Positions 14,949-23,068 of a stretch of 41,737 nucleotides of DNA are shown in pieces. The stretch is taken from assembly GCA_023301725.1 (NCBI GenBank), contig JALZUD010000054.1:1-41737 (forward strand), given 5' to 3'. The DNA comes from Granulosicoccus sp. (GTDB lineage Bacteria > Pseudomonadota > Gammaproteobacteria > Granulosicoccales > Granulosicoccaceae). The translations under genes were made by a program, and so were the position numbers. The notes beneath the pieces are model-generated. The model worked only from the letters and a program-made list of their open reading frames with translations, was not told the DNA's origin and ran no database searches. The stretch's first letter is position 1. The number at the start of each line of letters is the position of its first letter.

Positions 14949-16946
14949 ATGAAATACGCTTCGCGCTCATCATTCGTCGCAGTCGTCGGCAAACACATTC
15001 AAGCAGTGCCAGTCAGGCACTCTCTGATTGCAGCCTTTGTGGCAAGTTTGCTGAGCAGTTGCTCAGTACTGAAAAATCCTGAGAGTGTTGTGCTGAACAT
15101 ACCAGCCAATACCAGTGATTTCAGGAGCCGCTTGTATGCGGGTGCCTCTATAGGTAGCTCTCAGTTAGATCCGAATACGCGTGGCCCGGGCTTTTCCGTA
15201 TCGGAAGACAGTGACGCGGGTACCCAGTTGCGTCTTGGCTATGATGTTCACAACATGCTAGCGGTAGAGTTGGACACCTCTGTTTTAGGATCTGCCACCT
15301 TACGCAATCAGAACACCGGTCTGGAAGATACCGATGTCAAATATACTTCAGCCAGTCTGAGTGCTCTGGTATACGGGTGGAGTGGCGTGCAAATGCGTTC
15401 CCGTCGCCAAGGTCTTAGCGCCTATGGTCGGTTCGGATTTTCATCTCTCAATAAATCCTCGGCGGTTGTCGATCTCGAAGAGAGTGGCGTGGTGCCTATA
15501 GTGGGTATTGGTGCAGAATACGGATTCGTCAATGGATTGGGCATTCGCGCAGATATCACGCGCTTTGATAGCGATGCCACGTACGTGGGTTTTGGTGCTG
15601 TTTATCGTTTCTCCATATCGCCGCGAGGCATTGGCAGAATGGTTGCTCAGGCGGCCGAACCTGCCTTGAACAGAGACAGTACCCAGGTTGTTAAGCGAGG
15701 CGAGAGTTCAGGGCGAGAGACCGTTGTTGAGCGCTACGCGGGGAAGGGTGCATATTCTGGTCGTGGCACTCCGCCTTATCAACACTACACCTCTGGTGCT
15801 GAGCCCAATGCCGCTTATGTGGGCTCTATGGCAGATCGCTGGAGACCCGCAGCGCGGGCAGACGATCGAGATTCTGACAGCGTGCTTGATAGTGTAGACA
15901 GTTGCCCGGACACGCAGCGTTTTGTCACAGTTGATGGTCATGGGTGCGGATTGTTTGATGCCGTGCTGCACGATGTCACCTTCAAAAGCGGTTCGCGTTG
16001 GCTCACACCGCGCGCCCGAGGGCAGCTCGATGTGTTGGCAGAGACACTACTTACTTTCCCTGAAGCTCGAATTCAGGTGCGTGCGCATACGGATTCTCAA
16101 GGCGCTGCTGACATGAATCTGGGGTTATCTTCACGTCGCGCCGAGGTCGTTGTGCAATACCTGCAGTCGAAAGGTGTGAACGAATTGCAACTGCAGGCCG
16201 TTGGCATGGGCGAAACTCAGCCTCTGGATAGCAATAAAACCAAGAAGGGACGTGTACGTAACCGAAGAATAGATGTCATTACGTTGCCAGATCAGGATGC
16301 GGGCCAGTTGCTGGTGGCAGAAAACATTGATTCTGGAGCAGTCATGAGCGTGCAAAATAAGTCTGGTATTGATGAGGCAGTGGCAGGTGAGTCATTGGTT
16401 GTTGAAGATTGGAATTCTGCACCTAAGCCCAAGAAACGTACGGATAAGCGCGACGATAAGGGAGCGCCCGGTCTGCTAGCGGCGACCCCTGTGTCTGCGG
16501 AGCATGTAGGTAAAGTGCGTTCTCTGGCTGCCGGCTTGGACTCGCTTGTTATGCCGCAATTGGCGGCCCTGCCAAAACCCGGGTTCGCACCAGAGTTCCA
16601 GATCACTGGCGTATTGGATAATGTGCGCTTCGAGCGGGCGCAAAGCGTGTTGACAGATAGTGCAGAAAACGCACTACAACCTTTGCTAGAAGCATTAAAC
16701 GCCAACAGGAATGTCGCAGTTGCCGTTATGGCCCATACGGACAATGAAGGATCCGTTGAGGATAACAAAGTGCTGTCAACTCAAAGGGCTGAAGCCGTTG
16801 TTGATTACTTAGTGAGCAACGGTGTGGATGCCGGCAGACTGAAAGCTGAGGGGTATGGTGAGTTGTTGCCGTTGGTGCAAAATGTGACTGAGGCGGATAA
16901 AGATCGGAATCGCCGCATTGAAATACGCGTGGTACCAGCTGAGTAG
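14949..16946 (+). CDS. OmpA-like lipoprotein with barrel, TSP3 segment and two OmpA domains
   Basis: This 666-residue predicted outer membrane lipoprotein has a long signal with lipobox LSSC (Cys38, Ser at +2). Residues about 57-218 form the OmpA-like barrel shared with 13664 and 21241 (LYAGASIGSSQLDPNTRGPGF, LRLGYDVHNMLAVELDTSVLG, GIGAEYGFVNGLGIRAD). A thrombospondin type-3-like calcium motif DRDSDSVLDSVDSCPDT leads into a first OmpA domain (about 334-447: VRAHTDSQGAADMNLGLSSRRAE, VRNRRIDVI). After a charged linker comes a second OmpA domain (about 550-666: VMAHTDNEGSVEDNKVLSTQRAE, DRNRRIEIRV). Both keep the Asp and Arg expected to hold peptidoglycan. The frame is open back to GTG 14871, but ATG 14949 gives a sensible signal; GTG 15006 is an alternative. 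The combination of lipidation, barrel and tandem OmpA domains is unusual. Confidence 0.82.
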   Translation: MKYASRSSFVAVVGKHIQAVPVRHSLIAAFVASLLSSCSVLKNPESVVLNIPANTSDFRSRLYAGASIGSSQLDPNTRGPGFSVSEDSDAGTQLRLGYDVHNMLAVELDTSVLGSATLRNQNTGLEDTDVKYTSASLSALVYGWSGVQMRSRRQGLSAYGRFGFSSLNKSSAVVDLEESGVVPIVGIGAEYGFVNGLGIRADITRFDSDATYVGFGAVYRFSISPRGIGRMVAQAAEPALNRDSTQVVKRGESSGRETVVERYAGKGAYSGRGTPPYQHYTSGAEPNAAYVGSMADRWRPAARADDRDSDSVLDSVDSCPDTQRFVTVDGHGCGLFDAVLHDVTFKSGSRWLTPRARGQLDVLAETLLTFPEARIQVRAHTDSQGAADMNLGLSSRRAEVVVQYLQSKGVNELQLQAVGMGETQPLDSNKTKKGRVRNRRIDVITLPDQDAGQLLVAENIDSGAVMSVQNKSGIDEAVAGESLVVEDWNSAPKPKKRTDKRDDKGAPGLLAATPVSAEHVGKVRSLAAGLDSLVMPQLAALPKPGFAPEFQITGVLDNVRFERAQSVLTDSAENALQPLLEALNANRNVAVAVMAHTDNEGSVEDNKVLSTQRAEAVVDYLVSNGVDAGRLKAEGYGELLPLVQNVTEADKDRNRRIEIRVVPAE

Positions 16947-17176
16947 TGAGGGATTTATAAGGTCTAAATCGGGAACGAAATTCTCAACAGTGTGAAAAAA
17001 TGTAGCTAGTGCGTCACAAATGTCGCTCTATTGGACGGTTTGCATAGAAGTGTGAAGTTCGAACTGTTTCCATGAGTGTGTAACCTGTTATCGTACGCCC
17101 TGACTGAGCGGTTGTAACTCGCCGCAGTCCGGAAAGAACGAACACAGAACAACGTCGTTTTCGACAAGGCACATTT

Positions 17177-20100
17177 ATGGACATATCACAAAAAAACACG
17201 ACTTCTCATTCAGCTGGCAGAATCAGTGCGCAGCATTCGTCTCATGGTGTTGGCACACTGTCTGGTGTTGCTATCGCCATTGCTCTAGTGCTTGGTGGAG
17301 GATCTTCCCAAGCGCTGGCGCACTCTGAACGATCTACGTTGGAGGCGAGCACGCCAACGTCGGAAGCTCTCCGGTCACTCAATGAATTTTTCTCTTCGAG
17401 TGTAAACGTTGCTGCGATGAGTGCCAGCGGGCCTGATTCCGATGGAGATGGCATCCGTAATCAAGACGATCATGATGACGATAACGACGGAATCCTCGAT
17501 TCAGACGAGGGTCTCGTAGACGACAATGGCGATGGCTTTCCAGACAGTAACTCTACAGATACTGACAATGACGGAACACCAGATGTGCTCGATCTGGACA
17601 GTGACAACGACGGCATCTTCGACCTGTTTGAAGGCCGAACCGATGTTGCAGCTGCTCAGGCACTCGACCAAGTCTCTAACGGAGCAATCGATATTGGTAT
17701 CGACGTGGGCAGCAACGGCATAGCTAACGTCATCGAGACTTCAGCAGATTCCGGTCAACTGAGATTCGAACTGCCTGACACTGATGCAGACGGAACCTCT
17801 GATTTTCGTGATCTGGATTCAGACAACGACGAAATCTACGACATTATTGAAGCTGGCGGAGTCGACACCGACACCGACGGCCGTATCGACGGTTTCAGAG
17901 ACACAGACGGGAAAGGCGTAGACGATACTATCCAGTCAAGTGCTTTACCTCTTTTTGAAACAGATGGCGATGGAGTGCTTGATTTTCGTGATCTGGATTC
18001 TGATGGCGACTCTATTCCTGATCGGGTAGAAGGCGGCGGCAATCGAAGCAATCCTACTGACACTGACGGCGACGGCGCCCCAGACTTCCGTGAAAATGAC
18101 AGTGACGGCGATGGCGTGAGCGACCGAAACGAAGCTGGCAATAACCCTAATTCGCCAGTTGATACTGATGGAGATGGCATACCTGACTTCCAGGACGGCG
18201 ACTCAAATCCCGGTTCTGGTTCAAATTCAAACGATAATGGCTCTGGCGGCGCGGCTAACGACAGCAGTGGTGGTCTTCGCCCAGACCGCGACGCTGATGG
18301 AATTGCCAATCAGGACGATCTTGACGATGACAACGATGGCATCCTCGACACTGAAGAAGGCCTTGTAGATGCGGATGGTGACGGATTTGCCGATGCATCT
18401 TCACGTGACACTGATGGCGATGGCACTCCAGATGCCTACGATCTTGACAGTGACAACGACGGCATATTAGATTTGTTTGAAGGTCGATTATCACAATCGG
18501 TGGCTGAAAATCTTGATCGACGCGGCGTCGGCGCTATCGACATTCTTGAGCCAGTTAGTGGCAATGGAGTAGCCGATAGTATAGAAACAGGCACTGATTC
18601 AGGTCAGCTGACAACGGCGCTATTTGATACAGATGGCGATGGCACGCCAGATTTTATCGATTTAGACAGTGACAACGACGGCATAGCTGATCTGGTTGAA
18701 GCTGGCGGTGTTGATAACGATAACGACGGACGTATCGATGGGTTTGTCGATAGTGATGACAAAGGTGTTGACGATAGTATCCAGTCAAGCGCGTTGCCAT
18801 TGTTCGACACAGACGGTGATGGTGTTAGAGACTTCCAGGACTCCGACTCAGACAACGATGGTCTGCCAGACAGCGTTGAAAGCCCCGGTGGCCTAGCGCA
18901 ACCTACTGACTCAGACGGCGATGGTGCTGCTGACTTCCGTGAGCAGGATTCAGATGGTGACGGAGTATCCGACACAGTCGAAGCTGGTTCTAACCCAGGT
19001 GCTCCTGCCGATTCAAACGGCAACTCCGTACCTGATTTTCAGGAAGATGGTGTCCAGAATTCAGGCAATGATGGTTCTGGTTCTGGTTCCGACCAAGGGT
19101 CTGATCAAGGTTCTGCGGATCCAGTAGGTGGTGGTCTCCGTCCGGACAGCGATGGTGATGGAATTGCCAACCAAGACGATCTTGATGATGACAACGATGG
19201 CATTCTCGATACCGAAGAAGGCATCATTGACGCGAACAACGACGGATTTGCTGATGCATCTTCACGTGATTCTGACGGCGATGGCACACCGGATGGTCTC
19301 GACTTAGACAGCGACAACGATGGCATTCTCGACCTCGTTGAAGGCCGATTTGATGCAGCTACGATAGCTACACTGGACCCAGTCGCCATCGGTGCTATTG
19401 ATATCCGCATTGAAGTAGGTGCAAACGGTATCGCTAACGTCATTGAAACCTCAGCTGACTCTGGTCAGATTTCGGCTCCGATAATCGACACGGACGGTGA
19501 TGGTACGCCAGACTATATCGATATCGACAGTGACAACGACGGTATTGGTGACCTAGTAGAAGCTGGTGGTGTTGATGCAGATTCTGATGGCCGAATTGAT
19601 GGTTTTTCAGATGCTGACAACAAAGGTGTTGACGATGCTGTTCAGGCGAGTGCCTTGCCATTGTTTGATACTGACGGCGACGGCGTAAGAGATTTTCGAG
19701 ATCTGGATTCCGACAACGATGGAATACCTGATAGCGCGGAAAACAACGGTTCTTTCGGCAATCCAAGTGACAGCGATAATGATGGAGCAGCTGATTTCAG
19801 AGAACAGGATTCTGATAACGATGGTATTAGCGATGCGCAGGAGGCAGGTCCAGATGTAAATTCACCTGTCGACACTGACGGTAATGGCGTTCCGGATTTT
19901 CAGCAGGGTAATGGTACTGGTCAAGGGCCAGCTGCTCCCGATCAAAACGATGACGCTGATGCAGACGGGCAGAACAATGGCGCTGATAGTGACGATGACA
20001 ACGACGGGATAAGCGACGCTCTTGAAGGTAATGGCGATGCGGATAGCGACGGCATAGTTAACTCTCTGGATAGAGACAGCGACAACGACGGTATTCTTGA

Positions 20101-21262
20101 TTCAGTTGAGGGTTCTGGTGATGCGGATGGCGATGGCATCCCCAACTTTCTTGATCTCGATAGCGACAACGACGGTGTTTACGATGCAATTGAAGCGTCG
20201 CGTGGCAGTATCTCTTCAAGCGGACGTCTCGCTTCGGGTGCTGCTGATCAGTTCGGTCTTGTTCAAGGTGCTAGCGATGTCCTCGTAGATACAGATAGCG
20301 ATGGTGTTCCAGATTATCTTGATCTTGATTCTGACAATGATGGACTCACTGATGTTGCGGAGTCGTTAGGTACAGATGTCAATCTGGACGGTCGACTAGA
20401 TGTACAGGCCGACAGCAACGCTGACGGCGCTGACGATTCACTAGCTTCTCGTCCATTGAGCGCACTGGATTTTGATATGGACCGCATCCCTAATTTCCGG
20501 GATCTGGACAGTGATCAGGACGGTGTCTCTGACATCGTAGAAAACTACGGTCAATCAGCCGATCAGAGTAACGACGGCCGCATTGATAACTTCACTGATG
20601 CGAATGGCGATGGCCTGGACGACAACTTTGCTGCGGCAATCGCGCCTCTGCGTGACACAGATGGAGATGGTGCTCCTAACAGCCTTGATCTTGACAGCGA
20701 CAATGACGGTCTCACCGACATCATTGAGTCTGGCGGAATCGATGTAGATGGCAACGGCCAGAGCGATTCACTAGTGGATAGTGACGGTGACGGTGTTCCA
20801 GACATAAACGATGCCGACAGCACTGGTGGCGCGGATGTGGATGGCGACAGCATCGATGATGCGGTTGATTCTGATTTTGCACCTGGTGCCGATGCTGATG
20901 GCGATGGCGTTGTTGACGAAAGCGATCCAGACAGCAACGGTGACGGTTTCAAAGGCCCGGTGGCTGATGAAACACAACCTGGCCAAGGCACTGAAGGGCA
21001 GCTGCCTGATTCGAATGATGATGGCATACCAGACATCAACGATGGTTCGAATGCTGATGTGTCAACACGTTCAGGATTAGTTGAGACTGGCTTGGGTGGT
21101 AATGGGTTTGGCTGTAGCGTAGCTCCAGTACCATCATTTACAACAGATAAGCGTGTAGATCCGACGCTTGGTATGTTATTTGGAGGCAGCTTGTTGCTGC
21201 TAGGTTTGCGTCGTGGAGCGTTTCAGGCATTAAGAAAAATATGGACATCATCAAAAAACTGA
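17177..21262 (+). CDS. Giant Asp-rich thrombospondin type-3-like calcium-binding repeat protein with C-terminal sorting-like tail
   Basis: This 1361-residue exported protein has a signal peptide with a long n-region, hydrophobic core GVAIAIALVLGG and likely cleavage after ALA (residue 48). From residue 86 almost the whole chain is made of DxDxDGxxD/DSDNDGIxD calcium-binding motifs like those of thrombospondin type-3 and OmpA-linker repeats. They are arranged in three closely similar super-repeats of about 285 residues starting at residues 86, 369 and 656, each opening with (P)DxDxDGIxNQDDxDDDNDGILD and closing with VPDFQ, separated by Gly/Ser/Asn linkers. A fourth, diverged repeat block runs from about residue 926. 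The tail has GNGFGCSV (Cys1313), DPTLG (1328-1332), a hydrophobic segment and Arg-Arg at 1345-1346. AAGG at 17166-17169 supports the ATG. It overlaps the next gene by 22 bp. An adhesin, surface layer or matrix role is inferred. Confidence 0.85.
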   Translation: MDISQKNTTSHSAGRISAQHSSHGVGTLSGVAIAIALVLGGGSSQALAHSERSTLEASTPTSEALRSLNEFFSSSVNVAAMSASGPDSDGDGIRNQDDHDDDNDGILDSDEGLVDDNGDGFPDSNSTDTDNDGTPDVLDLDSDNDGIFDLFEGRTDVAAAQALDQVSNGAIDIGIDVGSNGIANVIETSADSGQLRFELPDTDADGTSDFRDLDSDNDEIYDIIEAGGVDTDTDGRIDGFRDTDGKGVDDTIQSSALPLFETDGDGVLDFRDLDSDGDSIPDRVEGGGNRSNPTDTDGDGAPDFRENDSDGDGVSDRNEAGNNPNSPVDTDGDGIPDFQDGDSNPGSGSNSNDNGSGGAANDSSGGLRPDRDADGIANQDDLDDDNDGILDTEEGLVDADGDGFADASSRDTDGDGTPDAYDLDSDNDGILDLFEGRLSQSVAENLDRRGVGAIDILEPVSGNGVADSIETGTDSGQLTTALFDTDGDGTPDFIDLDSDNDGIADLVEAGGVDNDNDGRIDGFVDSDDKGVDDSIQSSALPLFDTDGDGVRDFQDSDSDNDGLPDSVESPGGLAQPTDSDGDGAADFREQDSDGDGVSDTVEAGSNPGAPADSNGNSVPDFQEDGVQNSGNDGSGSGSDQGSDQGSADPVGGGLRPDSDGDGIANQDDLDDDNDGILDTEEGIIDANNDGFADASSRDSDGDGTPDGLDLDSDNDGILDLVEGRFDAATIATLDPVAIGAIDIRIEVGANGIANVIETSADSGQISAPIIDTDGDGTPDYIDIDSDNDGIGDLVEAGGVDADSDGRIDGFSDADNKGVDDAVQASALPLFDTDGDGVRDFRDLDSDNDGIPDSAENNGSFGNPSDSDNDGAADFREQDSDNDGISDAQEAGPDVNSPVDTDGNGVPDFQQGNGTGQGPAAPDQNDDADADGQNNGADSDDDNDGISDALEGNGDADSDGIVNSLDRDSDNDGILDSVEGSGDADGDGIPNFLDLDSDNDGVYDAIEASRGSISSSGRLASGAADQFGLVQGASDVLVDTDSDGVPDYLDLDSDNDGLTDVAESLGTDVNLDGRLDVQADSNADGADDSLASRPLSALDFDMDRIPNFRDLDSDQDGVSDIVENYGQSADQSNDGRIDNFTDANGDGLDDNFAAAIAPLRDTDGDGAPNSLDLDSDNDGLTDIIESGGIDVDGNGQSDSLVDSDGDGVPDINDADSTGGADVDGDSIDDAVDSDFAPGADADGDGVVDESDPDSNGDGFKGPVADETQPGQGTEGQLPDSNDDGIPDINDGSNADVSTRSGLVETGLGGNGFGCSVAPVPSFTTDKRVDPTLGMLFGGSLLLLGLRRGAFQALRKIWTSSKN
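17432..19903 (+). repeat. Three ~0.85-kb direct super-repeats in the giant TSP3-like gene
   Basis: Units begin at 17432, 18281 and 19142 (periods 849 and 861 bp). Each encodes the same ordered set of landmarks: NQDD-DDDNDGILD, an EGR segment, GAIDI, IETxxDSGQ, EAGGVD, GRIDGF, KGVDD, Q(S/A)SALPLF, DGVxDF and VPDFQ. The core of each unit is about 760 bp, with Gly/Ser-rich linkers of variable length between. Units 2 and 3 are the most alike. Similar DNA phrases (GACAGTGACAACGACGG) recur many times within the units. Confidence 0.88.
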
Positions 21263-22410
21263 CCCGGGCAAGTACTGTACTTGCGGGTCTAGCGACAATA
21301 TCGGCGTGTAGTTCGGTTGGCCTAGGCGGCCCTTTTCAGGCTGACCGAAACTTTGACAACCGGATCTATGCTGGTGGCGGCATACTTGCCAGTAGCTTGG
21401 AACCTGACACTGATGCCGCGCCTGGCGTCTCTGTGGATTCGAGCGGAAGCGGCGGAGGTAGCCTGTTGTTGGGCTACGATCTTAACAACCGCTTCAGTGT
21501 GGAAGGGCATGTAGCTGATTTGGGCGATGCGGACCTTGCGCCTGATGGCTCAGTGTCTTATCAAGTTGCGGGTTTGAGTGCGCTGGTGTACGGGCTTAAT
21601 GGAGAAAGCGCCCGCGCTCAGCGTCGTGGCTTGTCAGGCTTCGGCCGTTTGGGGTTAGGGGCATTGGACAATGACTCTGAAGGCGTCGACTTTGATCAGG
21701 TTAATGACTTCCACTTGCTGATTGGAGCAGGGGCGGAGTACGGTTTTAACAACGGTTTGGCAGCACGTGCGGAGTTAGTTGCGCATGACGAGGACGCACG
21801 CTATGTGCAGCTGGCTCTGCTTTACCGTTTTGGAACGGATAACCGGAGAAGAGTTAATCCGCCACAGGCTCCCAAGATTGAGGTTCCTGTCGTGCCACCA
21901 ACTGTCGATGTGCCGGTTGTCGTAACACCAGCTCCACTGCCAGACACGCGGCCTGTGGAGCGGATTGCGCCTGTGGTTATCGATTCAGATAACGATGGCG
22001 TTCCTGACACCTTGGACTCTTGTGCTGATACTTCGGTGGGCAATCCAGTAGATGATGCAGGATGTTCGCTGTTTGACGGTGTTATAGAAGGGGTTAACTT
22101 CAAGTCTGGTTCTGATGAACTAACGCCAGAGGCGGAAGTTGTGCTGATGGATGTGGTTACAAAGCTGGATGCTTTTCCTGACGTGAAGCTTGCTATCAAG
22201 GCGCACACAGATAATTCAGGTGAGGCTGTTCAGAATTTGCGTTTATCTCGGCGACGTGCCTTATCAGTCGCTAGTTACTTTGTAGAACAAGGCATTCGCG
22301 GATCTCGGTTAAGACCTCAGGCTTTTGGTGAGTCAGAGCCGATCGAAACCAATGAGACTGCGGAAGGTCGAGCAGCAAACCGTCGAGTAGAGTTCTCTGT
22401 TGTTCAGTAG
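21241..22410 (+). CDS. OmpA-like lipoprotein with barrel and TSP3 segment, coupled to the giant protein
   Basis: This 389-residue predicted outer membrane lipoprotein has lipobox ISAC (Cys23, Ser at +2). Residues about 36-200 form the barrel domain paralogous to those at 13664 and 14949 (IYAGGGILASSLEPDTD, LLLGYDLNNRFSVEGHVADLGDADL, GAGAEYGFNNGLAARAELV). A Pro/Val-rich linker follows, then the TSP3-like motif DSDNDGVPDTLDSCADT (about 246-262), and an OmpA domain (about 280-389) with IKAHTDNSGEAVQNLRLSRRRA and AANRRVEFSV, including the Asp and Arg that bind peptidoglycan. It begins inside the last codons of the giant gene, 22 bp before that stop and in another frame, with only a weak ribosome site. 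Translation is therefore probably coupled, and the two products probably act together. A strong hairpin follows. Confidence 0.85.
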   Translation: MDIIKKLTRASTVLAGLATISACSSVGLGGPFQADRNFDNRIYAGGGILASSLEPDTDAAPGVSVDSSGSGGGSLLLGYDLNNRFSVEGHVADLGDADLAPDGSVSYQVAGLSALVYGLNGESARAQRRGLSGFGRLGLGALDNDSEGVDFDQVNDFHLLIGAGAEYGFNNGLAARAELVAHDEDARYVQLALLYRFGTDNRRRVNPPQAPKIEVPVVPPTVDVPVVVTPAPLPDTRPVERIAPVVIDSDNDGVPDTLDSCADTSVGNPVDDAGCSLFDGVIEGVNFKSGSDELTPEAEVVLMDVVTKLDAFPDVKLAIKAHTDNSGEAVQNLRLSRRRALSVASYFVEQGIRGSRLRPQAFGESEPIETNETAEGRAANRRVEFSVVQ

Positions 22411-22454
22411 AATCTTGTTAAGTGGCGTTTAACAGATCGACGTCTGGTATGAAT

Positions 22455-22483
22455 GTCAGCGAAGCCGCCTTGGCTTCGCTGAC
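22455..22483 (+). terminator. Strong hairpin, probable terminator of the giant protein-OmpA operon
   Basis: A perfect 12-bp stem, GTCAGCGAAGCC (22455-22466) with GGCTTCGCTGAC (22472-22483), around loop GCCTT, 45 bp after the stop. There is no T tract, so it may act as a 3' stability structure or as a Rho-assisted terminator. Confidence 0.55.
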
Positions 22484-22856
22484 ACCCTCTCGGTAGCAGC
22501 CCTGTTTACACCGGCTAGCAGCCCCTTGCACATGACCCAACGCTTGTGCTGTGCGAAAATCCAGCGCACCCCTCCCTTGAAAGCACCACTAGATCGCTCG
22601 CTTGCTCACCAGGACACATTGCGGGTCGAATATGAGTGTCATCTTCCCCTATTTCTTTGAGCGCCGTGAACCGACTGCTCTGACATCGCCTGGTTGATCT
22701 TGTGTAAAAGGCGAAGTTGTTGGCCGCTTTTAATGTGATTTAGTGGACAACCTGGTGCTTGAATCGAAATTACACGAAATAATTTTATGCGCAGTCAACT
22801 TTGTGACAGCTGTTTGTGCGTGATTCCTAGAGGCGTGCCTAGCGCTTGCTTTTTAT

Positions 22857-22889
22857 AGAAAAAATCAGGTCGCTGATAAGATTTTTTCT
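22857..22889. promoter_or_regulatory. Perfect 10-bp inverted repeat in the pckA leader
   Basis: AGAAAAAATC (22857-22866) and GATTTTTTCT (22880-22889) flank 13 bases. It could be a regulator-binding site, or an attenuator because the right arm ends in a T run on the plus strand. It lies 180 bp upstream of the pckA start. Confidence 0.45.
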
Positions 22890-23058
22890 GTACCTAAACT
22901 ACAAAAAACAAGTAGTAATGGTGCAAGTGTCTGTTTATTATCATTTTTTGTGAGCTCTAGCTGTTTTCTGCGAGCGGTTACTCCTTTATAGTGCGCAGCT
23001 GATGCAGTGTTAGCCGATAACCTCCGCTAAGACTTCTTAAGTAACTGAACTTTATATT

Positions 23059-23062
23059 GGAG
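23059..23062 (+). promoter_or_regulatory. Ribosome binding site deciding the pckA start
   Basis: GGAG lies six bases before ATG 23069. The in-frame TTG at 23057 overlaps this site and is therefore rejected as a start. Confidence 0.75.
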
Positions 23063-23068
23063 CCACAT

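Larger units (their letters stand above)
22411..23068. other. 658-bp intergenic region upstream of pckA
   Basis: No credible gene is seen on either strand. It holds the hairpin at 22455-22483, a 9-bp direct repeat TAGCAGCCC (about 22494 and 22516), the 10-bp inverted repeat at 22857-22889, a small palindrome AGGC-GT-GCCT (about 22831-22840), and a -10-like TATAGT at 22987-22992 without a good -35. The second half is AT-rich, as expected of a regulated promoter region for the gluconeogenic gene pckA. Confidence 0.5.

Noticed and set aside
17836..21039. Several Ser/Pro-rich minus-strand open frames across the giant repeat gene
   Set aside because: They repeat with the Asp/Gly codons of the sense strand (GAT/GAC read backwards) and look alike in each super-repeat, so they are composition shadows.
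23057..23068. TTG start four codons upstream for PEP carboxykinase
   Set aside because: The TTG overlaps the GGAG ribosome site that serves ATG 23069.
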